This document shows, piece by piece, positions 40,186 to 48,973 of a stretch of 64,000 bases of DNA. The notes beneath the pieces were generated by a model. It saw only the letters and a list, made by a program, of their open reading frames with translations. It was not told the origin of the DNA and ran no database searches. Origin of the DNA: Chitinimonas sp036961565 (GTDB lineage Bacteria > Pseudomonadota > Gammaproteobacteria > Burkholderiales > Chitinimonadaceae); the NCBI RefSeq assembly GCF_036961565.1, contig NZ_JBAMDD010000007.1, positions 62,001 through 126,000 of the forward strand. The letters run 5' to 3'. A program made the translations under genes and the position numbers. Each line of letters opens with the position of its first letter. The stretch's first letter is position 1.

Positions 40186-40866
40186 ATGCGCCGTGCCGAC
40201 CGCCTGTTCCAGATCGTGCAGTTGCTCCGTGGCCGCAGATTGACCACGGCACGCTGGCTGGCCGAGCAACTGGAAATCTCCGAGCGTACCGTCTACCGCG
40301 ATATCCGCGACCTGATGCTCAGCGGCGTGCCCATAGAGGGCGAAGCCGGGGTGGGATACACCCTGCGGCACAAGCTCGACCTGCCACCGCTGATGTTTGA
40401 CCGGGAGGAGTTGACCGCCCTGCGCCTGGGCGCCGAGATGGCCGGCGCCTGGAGCGACCCACAGCTGGCCCGTGCCGCGCAGACAGCACTGGCCAAGATC
40501 AACAGCGCTCTGCCCAGCGACCTGCGCCGCCCGACCGCAGCCATGTATGCGCCCTGCTACAACAATCACGATGCCGCATTTGGCCCCTTGCGCAACGCCA
40601 TCGACCATCAGCTCGAAGTCGAGCTGCAGTATCGCAAACCCGATGGCCCGATAGAATCCCGCAAGGTCTTGCCCCTTGCCCTGTTTTTCTGGGGCAAGCA
40701 CTGGACCCTGGCCGCCTGGTGCGAGCTACGCCAGGATCATCGGCATTTCAGGCTGGAACGCATCCTCTCGCTCAAGGTACTGGAACAGCGCTTTGCCTCT
40801 ACCCCAGAGCGTAGCCTCAGAGCCTGGATGAAGGCTGCTGGCGCACCAGCCGATGCACTGGACTGA
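40186..40866 (+). CDS. YafY-type transcriptional regulator (HTH + WYL)
   Basis: 226 residues. N-terminal helix-turn-helix (RLFQIVQLLRGRRLTTARWLAEQLEISERTVYRDIRDL, about 4-45), then a WYL-like ligand-binding domain (FFWGKHWTLAAWCELRQDHRHFRLERI). The WYL tripeptide itself is altered. GGAGG precedes the ATG at 40186. Often controls an adjacent gene; the VOC gene upstream is the likeliest target. Confidence 0.88.
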   Translation: MRRADRLFQIVQLLRGRRLTTARWLAEQLEISERTVYRDIRDLMLSGVPIEGEAGVGYTLRHKLDLPPLMFDREELTALRLGAEMAGAWSDPQLARAAQTALAKINSALPSDLRRPTAAMYAPCYNNHDAAFGPLRNAIDHQLEVELQYRKPDGPIESRKVLPLALFFWGKHWTLAAWCELRQDHRHFRLERILSLKVLEQRFASTPERSLRAWMKAAGAPADALD

Positions 40867-41070
40867 GTCGCAGACACGTTGCCGCCTTTGATCGGCAAGC
40901 AATCGAACACAGCAAACCCGTCCCAAGTGCCGTTCACTGCCTGGCGGACTCGCACCAGGATTGCCCTGGCAACGGCGCTGGCCGTCGCACCTGGCCATGA
41001 TTTGTATGCATGCACGCACTTGGCTTCACCGCCGCCACCGCCAATAATGGTTGCAGCCTAGGAGCCCGTC

Positions 41071-41778
41071 ATGCGTCTCATCCTTATCACTTGCTTGCTT
41101 GCCGCCTTGCCCACAGTTGCAAGCCCCACCATACAGCCCGGTGAATACCTCACCGAGGGTGGCTGGGGCACACTCAAGATCAAGCCAGGCAAGAACAAGC
41201 AGCTGACCTTTGTGCTGGATGCCATCGGTGCCAATGCCCATACCTGCAACCTGGAGGGCGAAATCATCAATGGCCGCGCAACCCTGGAGGCGGAAGAAGA
41301 AGGCAAGGCCTGCGTGGTCGGATTCAAGCCCAAGGGCGACGACCTGGAAGTCGCCGACAGGAGCGAAGGCTACTGCCGCTACTATTGCGGCATGCGCGCC
41401 AGCTTCGAAGGGCTCTATATCATGCCCTCAGCCGGCTGCACGCTGGCGGGCGTACGCAAGGCGCGCAAGGCATTCAAGCAGGCTTACGACAAGAAGGCCT
41501 ACGCCGATGCCGAGGCCCATCTCTCGCCCCTGCTCAACAACTGCAACAAGACCCTGAACTGGCTGGAAGAAGGCTGGATACGCAACGATCTGGCACTGGC
41601 CCAATACAAGTCCAGAAACCTGCTCGCCTGCCGCGAGACCCTGCAAGCACTGGCTGACGACGCAGCCAAGACCGACGCCGAACTGCGCGAGGACTACCCG
41701 CCCACCGACGCCGAGAGCTACCTGCCCATCATGCGCGCCACCCGTACCAATCTGAAGCTGTGCCAGGGCAGTCGGTAA
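41071..41778 (+). CDS. Secreted hypothetical protein
   Basis: 235 residues with a signal peptide (MRLILITCLLAALPTVAS). The first half is beta-rich with paired cysteines (GYCRYYCGMRASFEGLYIMPSAGC); the second half is helical with a TPR-like stretch (KARKAFKQAYDKKAYADAEAHLSPLLNNC). Periplasmic; family not recognised. Confidence 0.65.
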   Translation: MRLILITCLLAALPTVASPTIQPGEYLTEGGWGTLKIKPGKNKQLTFVLDAIGANAHTCNLEGEIINGRATLEAEEEGKACVVGFKPKGDDLEVADRSEGYCRYYCGMRASFEGLYIMPSAGCTLAGVRKARKAFKQAYDKKAYADAEAHLSPLLNNCNKTLNWLEEGWIRNDLALAQYKSRNLLACRETLQALADDAAKTDAELREDYPPTDAESYLPIMRATRTNLKLCQGSR

Positions 41779-41921
41779 CGGTGGCCTCATGCACCAGATG
41801 CACATGGCGTCCATTCAGACCACGCGGTAACACCGCTCAGCGTCTAGCCCCATCCCGCCATACCGATCGTTGCCAATCAGGCGTATGCTGACGGCATTAT
41901 CCTGGATCAGGCCCCCATGCC

Positions 41922-42287
41922 ATGGCCACAGCTGACCTCCCCTCTGTCTACACTGCCCTGCGTGGGCTGTTGGCGCCCTATGCGGATCAGCTGGTGGTGA
42001 AGCATGACGTCGATGGGCACTACTATCTGGATACCCCCCACACCCGGCCCAATGGTGAGCCGCTGTTCTTCGCCGCAACGCAGATCAAGCGCGCTTATGT
42101 GTCTTTCTACCTGATGCCGGTCTATGTTTTCCCTGAGCTGCTAGACACGCTATCCGCCGACTTGCGCAAGCGCATGCAGGGCAAATCCTGCTTTAATTTC
42201 AAGCAGCTGGAATCAAACTTGCTTGAGGAATTGGCACATCTGGTGGCACGTGGCTACGCACGCTACCAGGAAGCTGGTTACCTATAG
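41922..42287 (+). CDS. Conserved hypothetical protein
   Basis: 121 residues, no signal. The stretch FAATQIKRAYVSFYLMPVYVFPELL and RMQGKSCFNFKQLES is reminiscent of small DUF1801-like cytoplasmic proteins. Function unknown. The next gene begins 11 bases after its stop. Confidence 0.6.
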   Translation: MATADLPSVYTALRGLLAPYADQLVVKHDVDGHYYLDTPHTRPNGEPLFFAATQIKRAYVSFYLMPVYVFPELLDTLSADLRKRMQGKSCFNFKQLESNLLEELAHLVARGYARYQEAGYL

Positions 42288-42298
42288 AGGTGGGAAAG

Positions 42299-42760
42299 AT
42301 GGGTGCAAGTTACTTCCTGTGGGGCGACCCGCTGCCCCTGGGCAAGCTGCTACGCTGGCTGTGCGGCCTGCTGGCCTGCTGGCTGCTCGCCTACGCCGGC
42401 CTGTTCGTGTTTTTTGCCCTGAGCGAGCAAAAAGCTGCTGCCTACAGCAGCCTGTATCGAGCACGTACCGAGCTGGGCGTGCTGTCTGATGCCGTGCTGC
42501 AGTTCCGCCAGCAGCATGGTCGGCTACCACTACAACTGGCCGAACTGAATGCGCAATTCCAGGACAGGCTGCCCATCGACCCCTGGGGCCGCAGCTATGT
42601 CTACGAACCCCAGCCCAGCGGCCATTTCAGGCTCTATACCCTGGGGGCCGACGCCAGCAAGGGTGGCACCGGCAGTTGTACCGATTTTTACCTGCATACC
42701 GACATCAATAGGGTGATACGCCAGGTAGATCAGGACGATTGCCTGTCCCTGCTAGGCTAG
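42299..42760 (+). CDS. Membrane-anchored GspG-like (pseudopilin-like) protein
   Basis: 153 residues with an N-terminal membrane segment (about 15-40) and a C-terminal domain like the T2SS pseudopilin GspG: LSDAVLQFRQQHGRLPLQL, PIDPWGRSYVYEP and LYTLGADASKGGTG. The prepilin cleavage motif (G followed by FTLIE) is absent, so it is not processed as a pilin. AGAGGTGGG precedes the ATG at 42299. Confidence 0.65.
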   Translation: MGASYFLWGDPLPLGKLLRWLCGLLACWLLAYAGLFVFFALSEQKAAAYSSLYRARTELGVLSDAVLQFRQQHGRLPLQLAELNAQFQDRLPIDPWGRSYVYEPQPSGHFRLYTLGADASKGGTGSCTDFYLHTDINRVIRQVDQDDCLSLLG

Positions 42761-42762
42761 GC

Positions 42763-42792
42763 GCCTGCGCCGAGCCTGCTCTGTGCGCAGGC
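42763..42792. terminator. Hairpin between convergent genes
   Basis: GCCTGCGC (42763-42770) and GCGCAGGC (42785-42792) with a 14-base loop, between the GspG-like gene and the TetR gene. No T tract. Confidence 0.4.
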
Positions 42793-42834
42793 AGTCGGAC
42801 CGAACAAGCACCAGAGCGGCTGCACCAACAGGCT

Positions 42835-43434
42835 CTAGCGCGCGAGACCGGTAAAGGTGGTGCGTAGCAACAAGGCAATAATCTCCTCGTCGCTGTGCGC
42901 CCCCGTTGCCTTGAGGAAGTGCAGCACCGGATCACAGGCTCGGGCAAACAGGTTGTACAGTATCAATTGCGGCGGCAGATCAGCCGCCAGCAGGCCTAGC
43001 TCCTGTGCCTGCACTATCCACTCACCCATGCGATCACTGAGCCGGAAAACCCGCTCCAGATAGACCTGATGCCGCGACAACGCCCCCACCAAGGCTGAAT
43101 TGGCATGGGGCAAGGCCGGCATCTGCCCGGCCAGCTGAGTCTGCATGGCCCAGCGGGCCAGTGCCTGCAATTTCTCCACGGGCCCCACCTGCTCCGGCAG
43201 GCTATCGGCCAGCGCCAGCGCCTGATCCAGCATGCGCACCATGGCCGCTGCAGCCAGTTCCTCCTTGGAAGCAAAGTGGCGATACAGGCTGGCCTTGGCA
43301 ATACCTGCCTCGGCAGCCACCTCGTCCACTGTCATCAGCTCGAAGCCCTTGCTGGCCAGCAGGTGGTTGACGGCCTCGAGTATCACGTCCTCGCGGGCCA
43401 GCTGCATTTTCTGTTTAAAGCTCACCACTTCCAT
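42835..43434 (-). CDS. TetR family transcriptional regulator
   Basis: 199 residues from the ATG at 43434. N-terminal helix-turn-helix (REDVILEAVNHLLASKGFELMTVDEVAAEAGIAKASLYRHFASKEEL, about 11-57) followed by a helical ligand domain. Divergent from the pseudo-isochorismatase gene; several palindromes lie between them (43521-43564), the likely operators. Confidence 0.9.
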   Translation of the reverse strand: MEVVSFKQKMQLAREDVILEAVNHLLASKGFELMTVDEVAAEAGIAKASLYRHFASKEELAAAAMVRMLDQALALADSLPEQVGPVEKLQALARWAMQTQLAGQMPALPHANSALVGALSRHQVYLERVFRLSDRMGEWIVQAQELGLLAADLPPQLILYNLFARACDPVLHFLKATGAHSDEEIIALLLRTTFTGLAR

Positions 43435-43520
43435 CACGCCCACCCTTGTTCCCATGGCCAGCCCGTCGGGGCATGACTAACCGCATTCTATCTGCATACC
43501 GGCAAATTTGTAACTTGACA

Positions 43521-43564
43521 GTCCATTATGGACTAATTAGTCTCACATTAATACTGATCAGTAT
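43521..43564. promoter_or_regulatory. Cluster of palindromes between the TetR and isochorismatase-like genes
   Basis: GTCCAT-T-ATGGAC (43521-43533), GACTAATTAGTC (43531-43542, overlapping) and ATACTGATCAGTAT (43551-43564) are each perfectly symmetrical. The AT-rich stretch is a plausible divergent promoter with TetR operators. Confidence 0.55.
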
Positions 43565-43678
43565 CAAAACGTACCGAACGGTCCAACCTCAGCACGCATG
43601 CCACTCAACTCGCTATCAGAGCGAGCCGACTGGCAGCCTGCCGAGGCATACCCACCCGCTAGGCAAAGGAGCAGGAAA

Positions 43679-44191
43679 ATGACTTGGGCACTCTTGGTAG
43701 TCGATGGACAGCACGCCGCAATCAGCCAGCCGGTACTGGGCCGCATACAGCAGCTGGAAAGGGCTTTTCGCCAAACCGGCGAACGGGTTTATCAGGTAGA
43801 AAGCGTGGCCGTAGACCAGCTGGCCCCACTCAGCCCGGCGAGTGGCACCCTGTACCGTTGCGGTACCGATGCGTTCTCCGGCAGTGGGCTGCAGCGCCAT
43901 CTGCAGGATGCCGGTATCAGTTGCCTGGTAATCTGTGGCAGCGGCAGCGACAGCGCCATCGATGCCAGTGTACGCAGTGCGCTATATCGGGGTTTTGATG
44001 TCATCGTGGCCGGCGATGCCCACCAGGCCTACCCGCGCGGCAGCCTGTCGGCCCAGGCCATTGCCGAGCATCACAATCAGCTTTTGGCTGAACTGGTCAT
44101 CCCTGGCAGGGTGCTGGAAGTGCTGCCCAGCGACGAGATCATCGATATCGTCCGCGATGAACCCGCCCTGGCCCAGGCCGTAGGCTGGTAA
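43679..44191 (+). CDS. Isochorismatase-superfamily pseudoenzyme
   Basis: 170 residues with the isochorismatase fold: LLVVDGQHA (Asp kept), RCGTDAFSGSGL where the catalytic Lys should precede, and VICGSGSDSAIDASVRSALYRGFDVIVAGDA where GXXTXXCVXXTA is expected. Ala replaces the nucleophilic Cys and Cys stands at the Lys position. It is therefore probably inactive as a hydrolase and may bind a ligand. AAAGGAGCAGG precedes the ATG. Ends convergent with apt. Confidence 0.8.
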   Translation: MTWALLVVDGQHAAISQPVLGRIQQLERAFRQTGERVYQVESVAVDQLAPLSPASGTLYRCGTDAFSGSGLQRHLQDAGISCLVICGSGSDSAIDASVRSALYRGFDVIVAGDAHQAYPRGSLSAQAIAEHHNQLLAELVIPGRVLEVLPSDEIIDIVRDEPALAQAVGW

Positions 44192-44220
44192 GCCACCATC
44201 GCAGCGATGGCAATGGTGGC
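44192..44220. terminator. Hairpin between convergent genes
   Basis: GCCACCAT / ATGGTGGC outer arms with an inner CATCGC/GCGATG alternative, just after the isochorismatase-like stop and before the apt stop. No T tract. Confidence 0.4.
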
Positions 44221-44231
44221 CCCGTGGCGTG

Positions 44232-44774
44232 TCAATGCCCGGCGAAATCACATACCGTGAACAACGGTATGCCTTGCTCCTGCACCAGGCGCGAGCCGCC
44301 CAGCTCGGGCAGATCCACGATGGCGGCCGCCTCTATCACCTCGCCGCCCAGGCGGCGTATCAATCGTGCTGCCGCAATCATGGTGCCGCCGGTGGCGACC
44401 AGATCGTCTATCAGCAGCACCCGTTGGCCCGGTGTAATCGCATCAGAATGCAGCTCTACCGTGGCCGAGCCGTATTCCAGCTCATATTCCTCGGCCACCG
44501 TGGTGAAGGGCAGCTTGCCTTTCTTGCGCACCGGCACAAAGCCCCGGTTCAACTCATAGGCAATCACCGCCCCCAGGATAAAGCCACGGGCATCCACGCC
44601 GGCCACCACGTCGATATCGTGGTCCATATAGCGATGCACAAAGCAGTCCACCAGGACACGGAAGGTCTTGGGGTCTTGCAGCAAGGGGGTGATATCGCGG
44701 AACTGCACACCCGCCTGGGGCCAATCCGGCACAGTGCGGATACGGTCACGGATATAGCTAGGGTCGATCAACAT
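44232..44774 (-). CDS. apt: Adenine phosphoribosyltransferase
   Basis: 180 residues from the ATG at 44774: PDWPQAGVQFRDITPLLQDP, DVVAGVDARGFILGAVIAYELNRGFVPVRKKGKLP and the PRPP motif VLLIDDLVATGGTM. Makes AMP from adenine. Lies 11 bases after the purine permease stop, so uptake and salvage are coupled. Confidence 0.95.
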   Translation of the reverse strand: MLIDPSYIRDRIRTVPDWPQAGVQFRDITPLLQDPKTFRVLVDCFVHRYMDHDIDVVAGVDARGFILGAVIAYELNRGFVPVRKKGKLPFTTVAEEYELEYGSATVELHSDAITPGQRVLLIDDLVATGGTMIAAARLIRRLGGEVIEAAAIVDLPELGGSRLVQEQGIPLFTVCDFAGH

Positions 44775-44785
44775 GAAAACTCCAA

Positions 44786-46075
44786 TCAGAACAGGGCGAA
44801 CTTCACCACCCACAGGATGGCAATGATCACCACGGCCGGCGACAGATCACGTACCCGGCCCGACAGCAATTTGAGGCCGGTGTAGCTGATAAAGCCAAAG
44901 GCGATGCCGTCGGCAATCGAAAAGGTAAAGGGCATGGCCAAGGCCGTAATCACCGCAGGCGCGCATTCGGTCAGGTCGTCCCAGTTGATCTCGGCCAGGC
45001 CGCGGGCCATCAGCACCGCCACATAGCATAGTGCCGGCGCGGTCGCATAGGGTGGCACCACGCTCGCCAGCGGCGAGAGGAACAGCGCCGCCAGGAACAA
45101 CAGCGCCACCACCACGGCGGTCAGGCCGGTACGGCCACCCACGGCAGTGCCGGCAGCCGATTCGATATAGGCAGTACAACTGGAAGTGCCCAGGGCAGCG
45201 CCCGCCACAATGGCCGTGGAGTCCGCCATCAGCGCCCGTTTCAGGCGGGGCAGCTTGCCCTGGCTATCGAGCAGGCCAGCCCGGTGCGACACCCCCACCA
45301 GGGTGCCGGTGGTATCAAACAGATCGACAAAGAAAAAGACAAACACCACGCCCAGCAAGCCGGCCGTCAAAGCGCCTTCCAGGTCCATCTGCATAAAGGT
45401 GGGGGCAATGCTGGGCGGTGCCGAGAACACACCATCGAACTGCTGGTAACCCAAGCCTATGGCCAACAGCGTCACTACCATGATGCCGATGATCACCCCA
45501 CCGGTGACCTTGCGGTACTCCAGCGCCAGTATCAGCAAGAAGCCCAATATGGCCAGCAAGGCCTTGGGATCATGCATATTGCCCAGCGTGACCAGCGTGG
45601 CCGGATGCCCCACCACAATGCCGGCATTCTTCAGCGCAATAATGGCCAGGAACAAACCCACCCCGGCCGAGATGGAGAGCTTGAGCGAATGCGGTATGGC
45701 ATTGACGATGGCCTCACGCACCTTGAACAGGCTGACAAACATGAAAATCACGCCCGACAAGAACACCGCCCCCAGCGCCACCTGCCAACTGACCCCCATG
45801 CCCTTCACCACGCTGAAGGTGAAATAGGCGTTCAGGCCCATGCCCGGCGCCAGGGCAATCGGGTAGTTGGCGACCAGCCCCATCACGGCCGACCCCAATG
45901 CTGCCGCAATACAGGTGGCCACAAACACCGCCTTGAAGTCCATGCCGGTCTCGGACAGGATGGCCGGGTTGACGAAGATGATGTAAGCCATCGTCAGGAA
46001 AGTGGTAAAGCCGGCGATAACCTCAGTTTTCACGTTGGTGCCGTGCTCACGCAGCTTGAACAGCGTTTCGAGCAT
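44786..46075 (-). CDS. AzgA-type purine permease (NCS2 family)
   Basis: 429 residues, about 12-14 membrane segments: FKLREHGTNVKTEVIAGFTTFLTMAYIIFVNP, GMGLNAYFTFSVV, FVFFFVDLFDTTGTLVGVS and STAIVAGAALGTSSCTAYIESAAG. Imports adenine, guanine or hypoxanthine. The ATG at 46075 follows AGGGGAT. Operon with apt suggests adenine. Confidence 0.93.
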   Translation of the reverse strand: MLETLFKLREHGTNVKTEVIAGFTTFLTMAYIIFVNPAILSETGMDFKAVFVATCIAAALGSAVMGLVANYPIALAPGMGLNAYFTFSVVKGMGVSWQVALGAVFLSGVIFMFVSLFKVREAIVNAIPHSLKLSISAGVGLFLAIIALKNAGIVVGHPATLVTLGNMHDPKALLAILGFLLILALEYRKVTGGVIIGIMVVTLLAIGLGYQQFDGVFSAPPSIAPTFMQMDLEGALTAGLLGVVFVFFFVDLFDTTGTLVGVSHRAGLLDSQGKLPRLKRALMADSTAIVAGAALGTSSCTAYIESAAGTAVGGRTGLTAVVVALLFLAALFLSPLASVVPPYATAPALCYVAVLMARGLAEINWDDLTECAPAVITALAMPFTFSIADGIAFGFISYTGLKLLSGRVRDLSPAVVIIAILWVVKFALF

Positions 46076-46199
46076 TGAAATCCCCTGGGAAAGTATGGGA
46101 GTTGGAGTAAAACCAGGCGCCCCTACCAACCAGGCAGGCCACCATCAATCTGCATCATGCCGCACGGCTTCCAACCGTCCGTGCCGGCGTAGGTATCCG

Positions 46200-46682
46200 C
46201 TAGTGTTGCCGCGCTATCACCGCAATCAAGCCCTCGCTGGCATCCTCTATCAGGTCCAGCACCCGCTCGAAACCGGCATCACCACCACAGTAGGGATCAG
46301 GCACTTCGCCATCGCGATCCAGCGTGCCATACGACAGGAACAACCGGACCTTATGCCGTAGTGGCGCAGGGCAAAGGGCGTGCAGATTGGCCAGATTGTC
46401 GGCATCCATGGCCAGCACCAGATCAAAGCGCTCAAAATCTGCCACTACCACCTGCCGCGCACGCTGGCCGGACAAGTCATAGCCACGCCGCATAGCATGC
46501 TGCTGGGAGCGGCGGTCGGGCTGCTCGCCCACATGGTAGGCATGGGTACCGGCCGAATCGATCAACAAGCCAAGACCAGCCGTCTCGCTGCGGTGACGGA
46601 ACACCCCTTCGGCGGTGGGCGAGCGGCAGATGTTGCCCATGCAGACCATCAAGACAGACTCTATCTTGCTGTTTTTATTCAT
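46200..46682 (-). CDS. Low-molecular-weight protein tyrosine phosphatase
   Basis: 160 residues: P-loop VCMGNICRSPTAEG (CX5R), general acid DPYCGG near the C-terminus (VPDPYCGGDAGFERVLDLIED). Dephosphorylates protein tyrosine or arginine. Alone, without a partner tyrosine kinase gene nearby. Confidence 0.93.
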   Translation of the reverse strand: MNKNSKIESVLMVCMGNICRSPTAEGVFRHRSETAGLGLLIDSAGTHAYHVGEQPDRRSQQHAMRRGYDLSGQRARQVVVADFERFDLVLAMDADNLANLHALCPAPLRHKVRLFLSYGTLDRDGEVPDPYCGGDAGFERVLDLIEDASEGLIAVIARQH

Positions 46683-46895
46683 CAATTAGCCGAATAACGA
46701 ATGCCGGAAGGCGCGATTTTACGGCGAAACGGGTATGACTGTGTATAAATAAAACAGAGACTTAGTGGCTCATCTCTAGCCTACATTGTGCACAACCACC
46801 AAGATTTGCCACCGAGATTGCTCCAAACAAATTCAAGCCCAAAGTCCCATTGTGGTCACACGGCCGAACTCGTTTGTGCTGTTGCATCACTGCCA

Positions 46896-47309
46896 TCACC
46901 ATTCCCATGATGGCAATTCATCACCTTCTGCTAGCTCACAGCCGTAGAAGGTTGCGCCCTTAACCTTGATGCCCTCCAACTTGGCATCAGTTGCCTTAAT
47001 TGATTCGATTGCTGCGAGTTCAAAAACGGCACCAGTGAGATCCGCGTTTGAAAAGTCCACACACTTGACGTTGCACTCCTTAAAGCATGTGCCTCGCAAA
47101 CTCGCACCCTTGAAATTTGCATCGAAGAACCACGACCACCTCCCAAAATCTGCACCGTCCAGAACTATCCAGGACAAATCGGCACCACTCAGATCAGTTT
47201 CTGGAAAATGACGTTCTCCGGCGCTATAGCGCTTCTCAAGTTCTTCACGGCTCTCTGGCGGCCGATATGCTTTCCGTTGATCACTCACGAGAATCAATCC
47301 TTGCTGCAT
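46896..47309 (-). CDS. Pentapeptide-repeat protein
   Basis: 137 residues from the ATG at 47309; a GTG at 47288 with AAGGA nine bases before it, or a TTG at 47354, are alternatives. Pentapeptide A(D/N)LXX-type repeats: TDLSGADLSWIVLDGADFG, NFKGASLRGTCFKEC, DFSNADLTGAVF. Only about ten coils. Its codon use and AT content differ from the neighbourhood, and it lies 12 bases (by the longest frame) after the MORN gene. Role unknown. Confidence 0.7.
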   Translation of the reverse strand: MQQGLILVSDQRKAYRPPESREELEKRYSAGERHFPETDLSGADLSWIVLDGADFGRWSWFFDANFKGASLRGTCFKECNVKCVDFSNADLTGAVFELAAIESIKATDAKLEGIKVKGATFYGCELAEGDELPSWEW

Positions 47310-47365
47310 GCGCGCATCTAGACCGGGGCTCTTGTCCGTCCAGCAAAGAAACAACTAACGCGTGG

Positions 47366-47656
47366 TCATTCACCTTCAGTGCCATCCTGACTCCAGAATC
47401 TCCATCCCTCAACTGCCGCCCCACCGTCGTAGAGACCTTCCGAGGCGATTTGCCCATTCGGATGGAAGTCACGCCAAATCCCTTCTTCTTGACCATGCTC
47501 AAAATTACCTTCGGACGCTACCACGCCGTTTTCGTAGAATGCGGTGAAGCGACCATGACGAACCCACTTGGAACCGTCTTCAGACAGGTAGCGCGCGTAT
47601 CGAAAATGCACCGTCCCGCTTGGGTACGGAACCTCGGCAATGTGAAGATCAAGCAT
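47366..47656 (-). CDS. MORN-repeat (YwqK-like) protein
   Basis: 96 residues with MORN units: GRFTAFYENGVVASEGNFEHGQEEG, FHPNGQIASEG, WSQDGTEGE. YwqK-type proteins act as antitoxins or immunity partners in some bacteria; no toxin gene is seen here. AT-richer than its flanks. Confidence 0.65.
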   Translation of the reverse strand: MLDLHIAEVPYPSGTVHFRYARYLSEDGSKWVRHGRFTAFYENGVVASEGNFEHGQEEGIWRDFHPNGQIASEGLYDGGAAVEGWRFWSQDGTEGE

Positions 47657-47766
47657 AGCGATCCGGACATGAAAAAATAGTCAGCACTGATACGCAAAGG
47701 CAGTCGAAATGCCTAACCTAGCGCTTCAGTGTGAGGCCAAAACGCTCGATAGTACCAAAGCCACCA

Positions 47767-48351
47767 TCACTTCGGCTCCGCTTCCACCGGCTTGCCCCCG
47801 CCCCCCATCAGTGCCGCCAAACTCTCACTATCCGCGGTCAGGCCCGCCAGCGCGCATTGCCTGACCATGTCGATGGAAAGCTCGACGCGCATATTGCTGC
47901 TGGTTCCCGCCTGCGCTGACATCGCCAGATAAGTCGCCGAAGCCGCGTTGGCCACCTTGGCGACCTGTGCCTGCCGGCGCACCTGCACGGCGGCCGAGAA
48001 GGCCGAGTTGATGTCTGAGCGCAGGGTATTGGCGGCGCCGGAAAGGCCGGACCAGCTGTCCTTGTATTTGCTGACCGAAGGGGCGATCACCGCACCGGCA
48101 ATGGCGCCGACCCAGCCTATGGCGATGCTGGCATAGCCGGCCTCATTGCCGGTTTTCTCGTAGAAATTGGCCACTTCGCGGCAGAACTTGTTGGCCGCAA
48201 CATTGGCCTTGCGCGCTTCCACCGCGGTGCACTCCTCGCCCACACAGGGAGAGTCCGCCGTGGTCTCGCCGCCGTTCCATGGGTAGACGGCGGTAGATGC
48301 GCAGCCGGCCAGGGACACACCCAGGCAGGCGATGATGGCTTTCTGGAACAT
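47767..48351 (-). CDS. Lipoprotein of unknown function
   Basis: 194 residues with a lipobox (GVSLAGCAS) at residue 16. An Ala-rich hydrophobic stretch (YASIAIGWVGAIAGAVIAP) and a long helical region follow. It is likely outer-membrane or periplasm anchored. Family not recognised. Confidence 0.7.
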   Translation of the reverse strand: MFQKAIIACLGVSLAGCASTAVYPWNGGETTADSPCVGEECTAVEARKANVAANKFCREVANFYEKTGNEAGYASIAIGWVGAIAGAVIAPSVSKYKDSWSGLSGAANTLRSDINSAFSAAVQVRRQAQVAKVANAASATYLAMSAQAGTSSNMRVELSIDMVRQCALAGLTADSESLAALMGGGGKPVEAEPK

Positions 48352-48468
48352 GGGGCTTCCTCCTTGTCGTTATGAGCGGGGCCTTAACCAGCTAGCCCCC
48401 AGCCAGTTAGGCATAGCACCCGCCCAGCACAAACCAAAGGAAACACCCCCACGCGCCTGTAGCGGCGC

Positions 48469-48804
48469 TTAATCCTGCCGAGTCAGCACCACCCCATCCA
48501 CCGTCATCTGCCACTTGCCCGCCACCTCGCGCGGTGGCACGGAAACGACAAAGGTGGTCGACATAGGCCCGACGCCCACCTCGAAGTTGTCGCCCTCAAA
48601 GCCCTGGAGCGGACCATTGACGGATTTGGAGGTACTGCCATCCACCCGCTTATAGGCCACGCTGCCCTCCTGGCTGATGGACAGGTACATATTAGCGGCC
48701 TGCCACTCTCCCACATAAGCGGCCTTGGCCGCCGGGACGGGCTCGCCACAGGCGGTCAGCAGAGCCACCAGGCCCAGCAGCAGTATGGATTTGCGTATCG
48801 ACAT
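48469..48804 (-). CDS. Small lipoprotein
   Basis: 111 residues from the ATG at 48804; lipobox LLTACGE. The mature part is a short beta-rich domain (GEWQAANMYLSISQEGSVAYKRVDG). Longer frames upstream lack a signal. Unknown role. Confidence 0.7.
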   Translation of the reverse strand: MSIRKSILLLGLVALLTACGEPVPAAKAAYVGEWQAANMYLSISQEGSVAYKRVDGSTSKSVNGPLQGFEGDNFEVGVGPMSTTFVVSVPPREVAGKWQMTVDGVVLTRQD

Positions 48805-48973
48805 GCGGGTACTCCCGGACGTTGAAAAGTGATCAAGTCCAGTATCGCCAACAGCCTGCCATGAACTCAAGTCTTTGATGGCTGATGACGGGCAGAGCCG
48901 GTGCCCGCCATCAGCGCAGGCTGAGCCAGCAGACACTGCAGCATCTTGCTGGGACGCCTACTGGCAATGGCGC

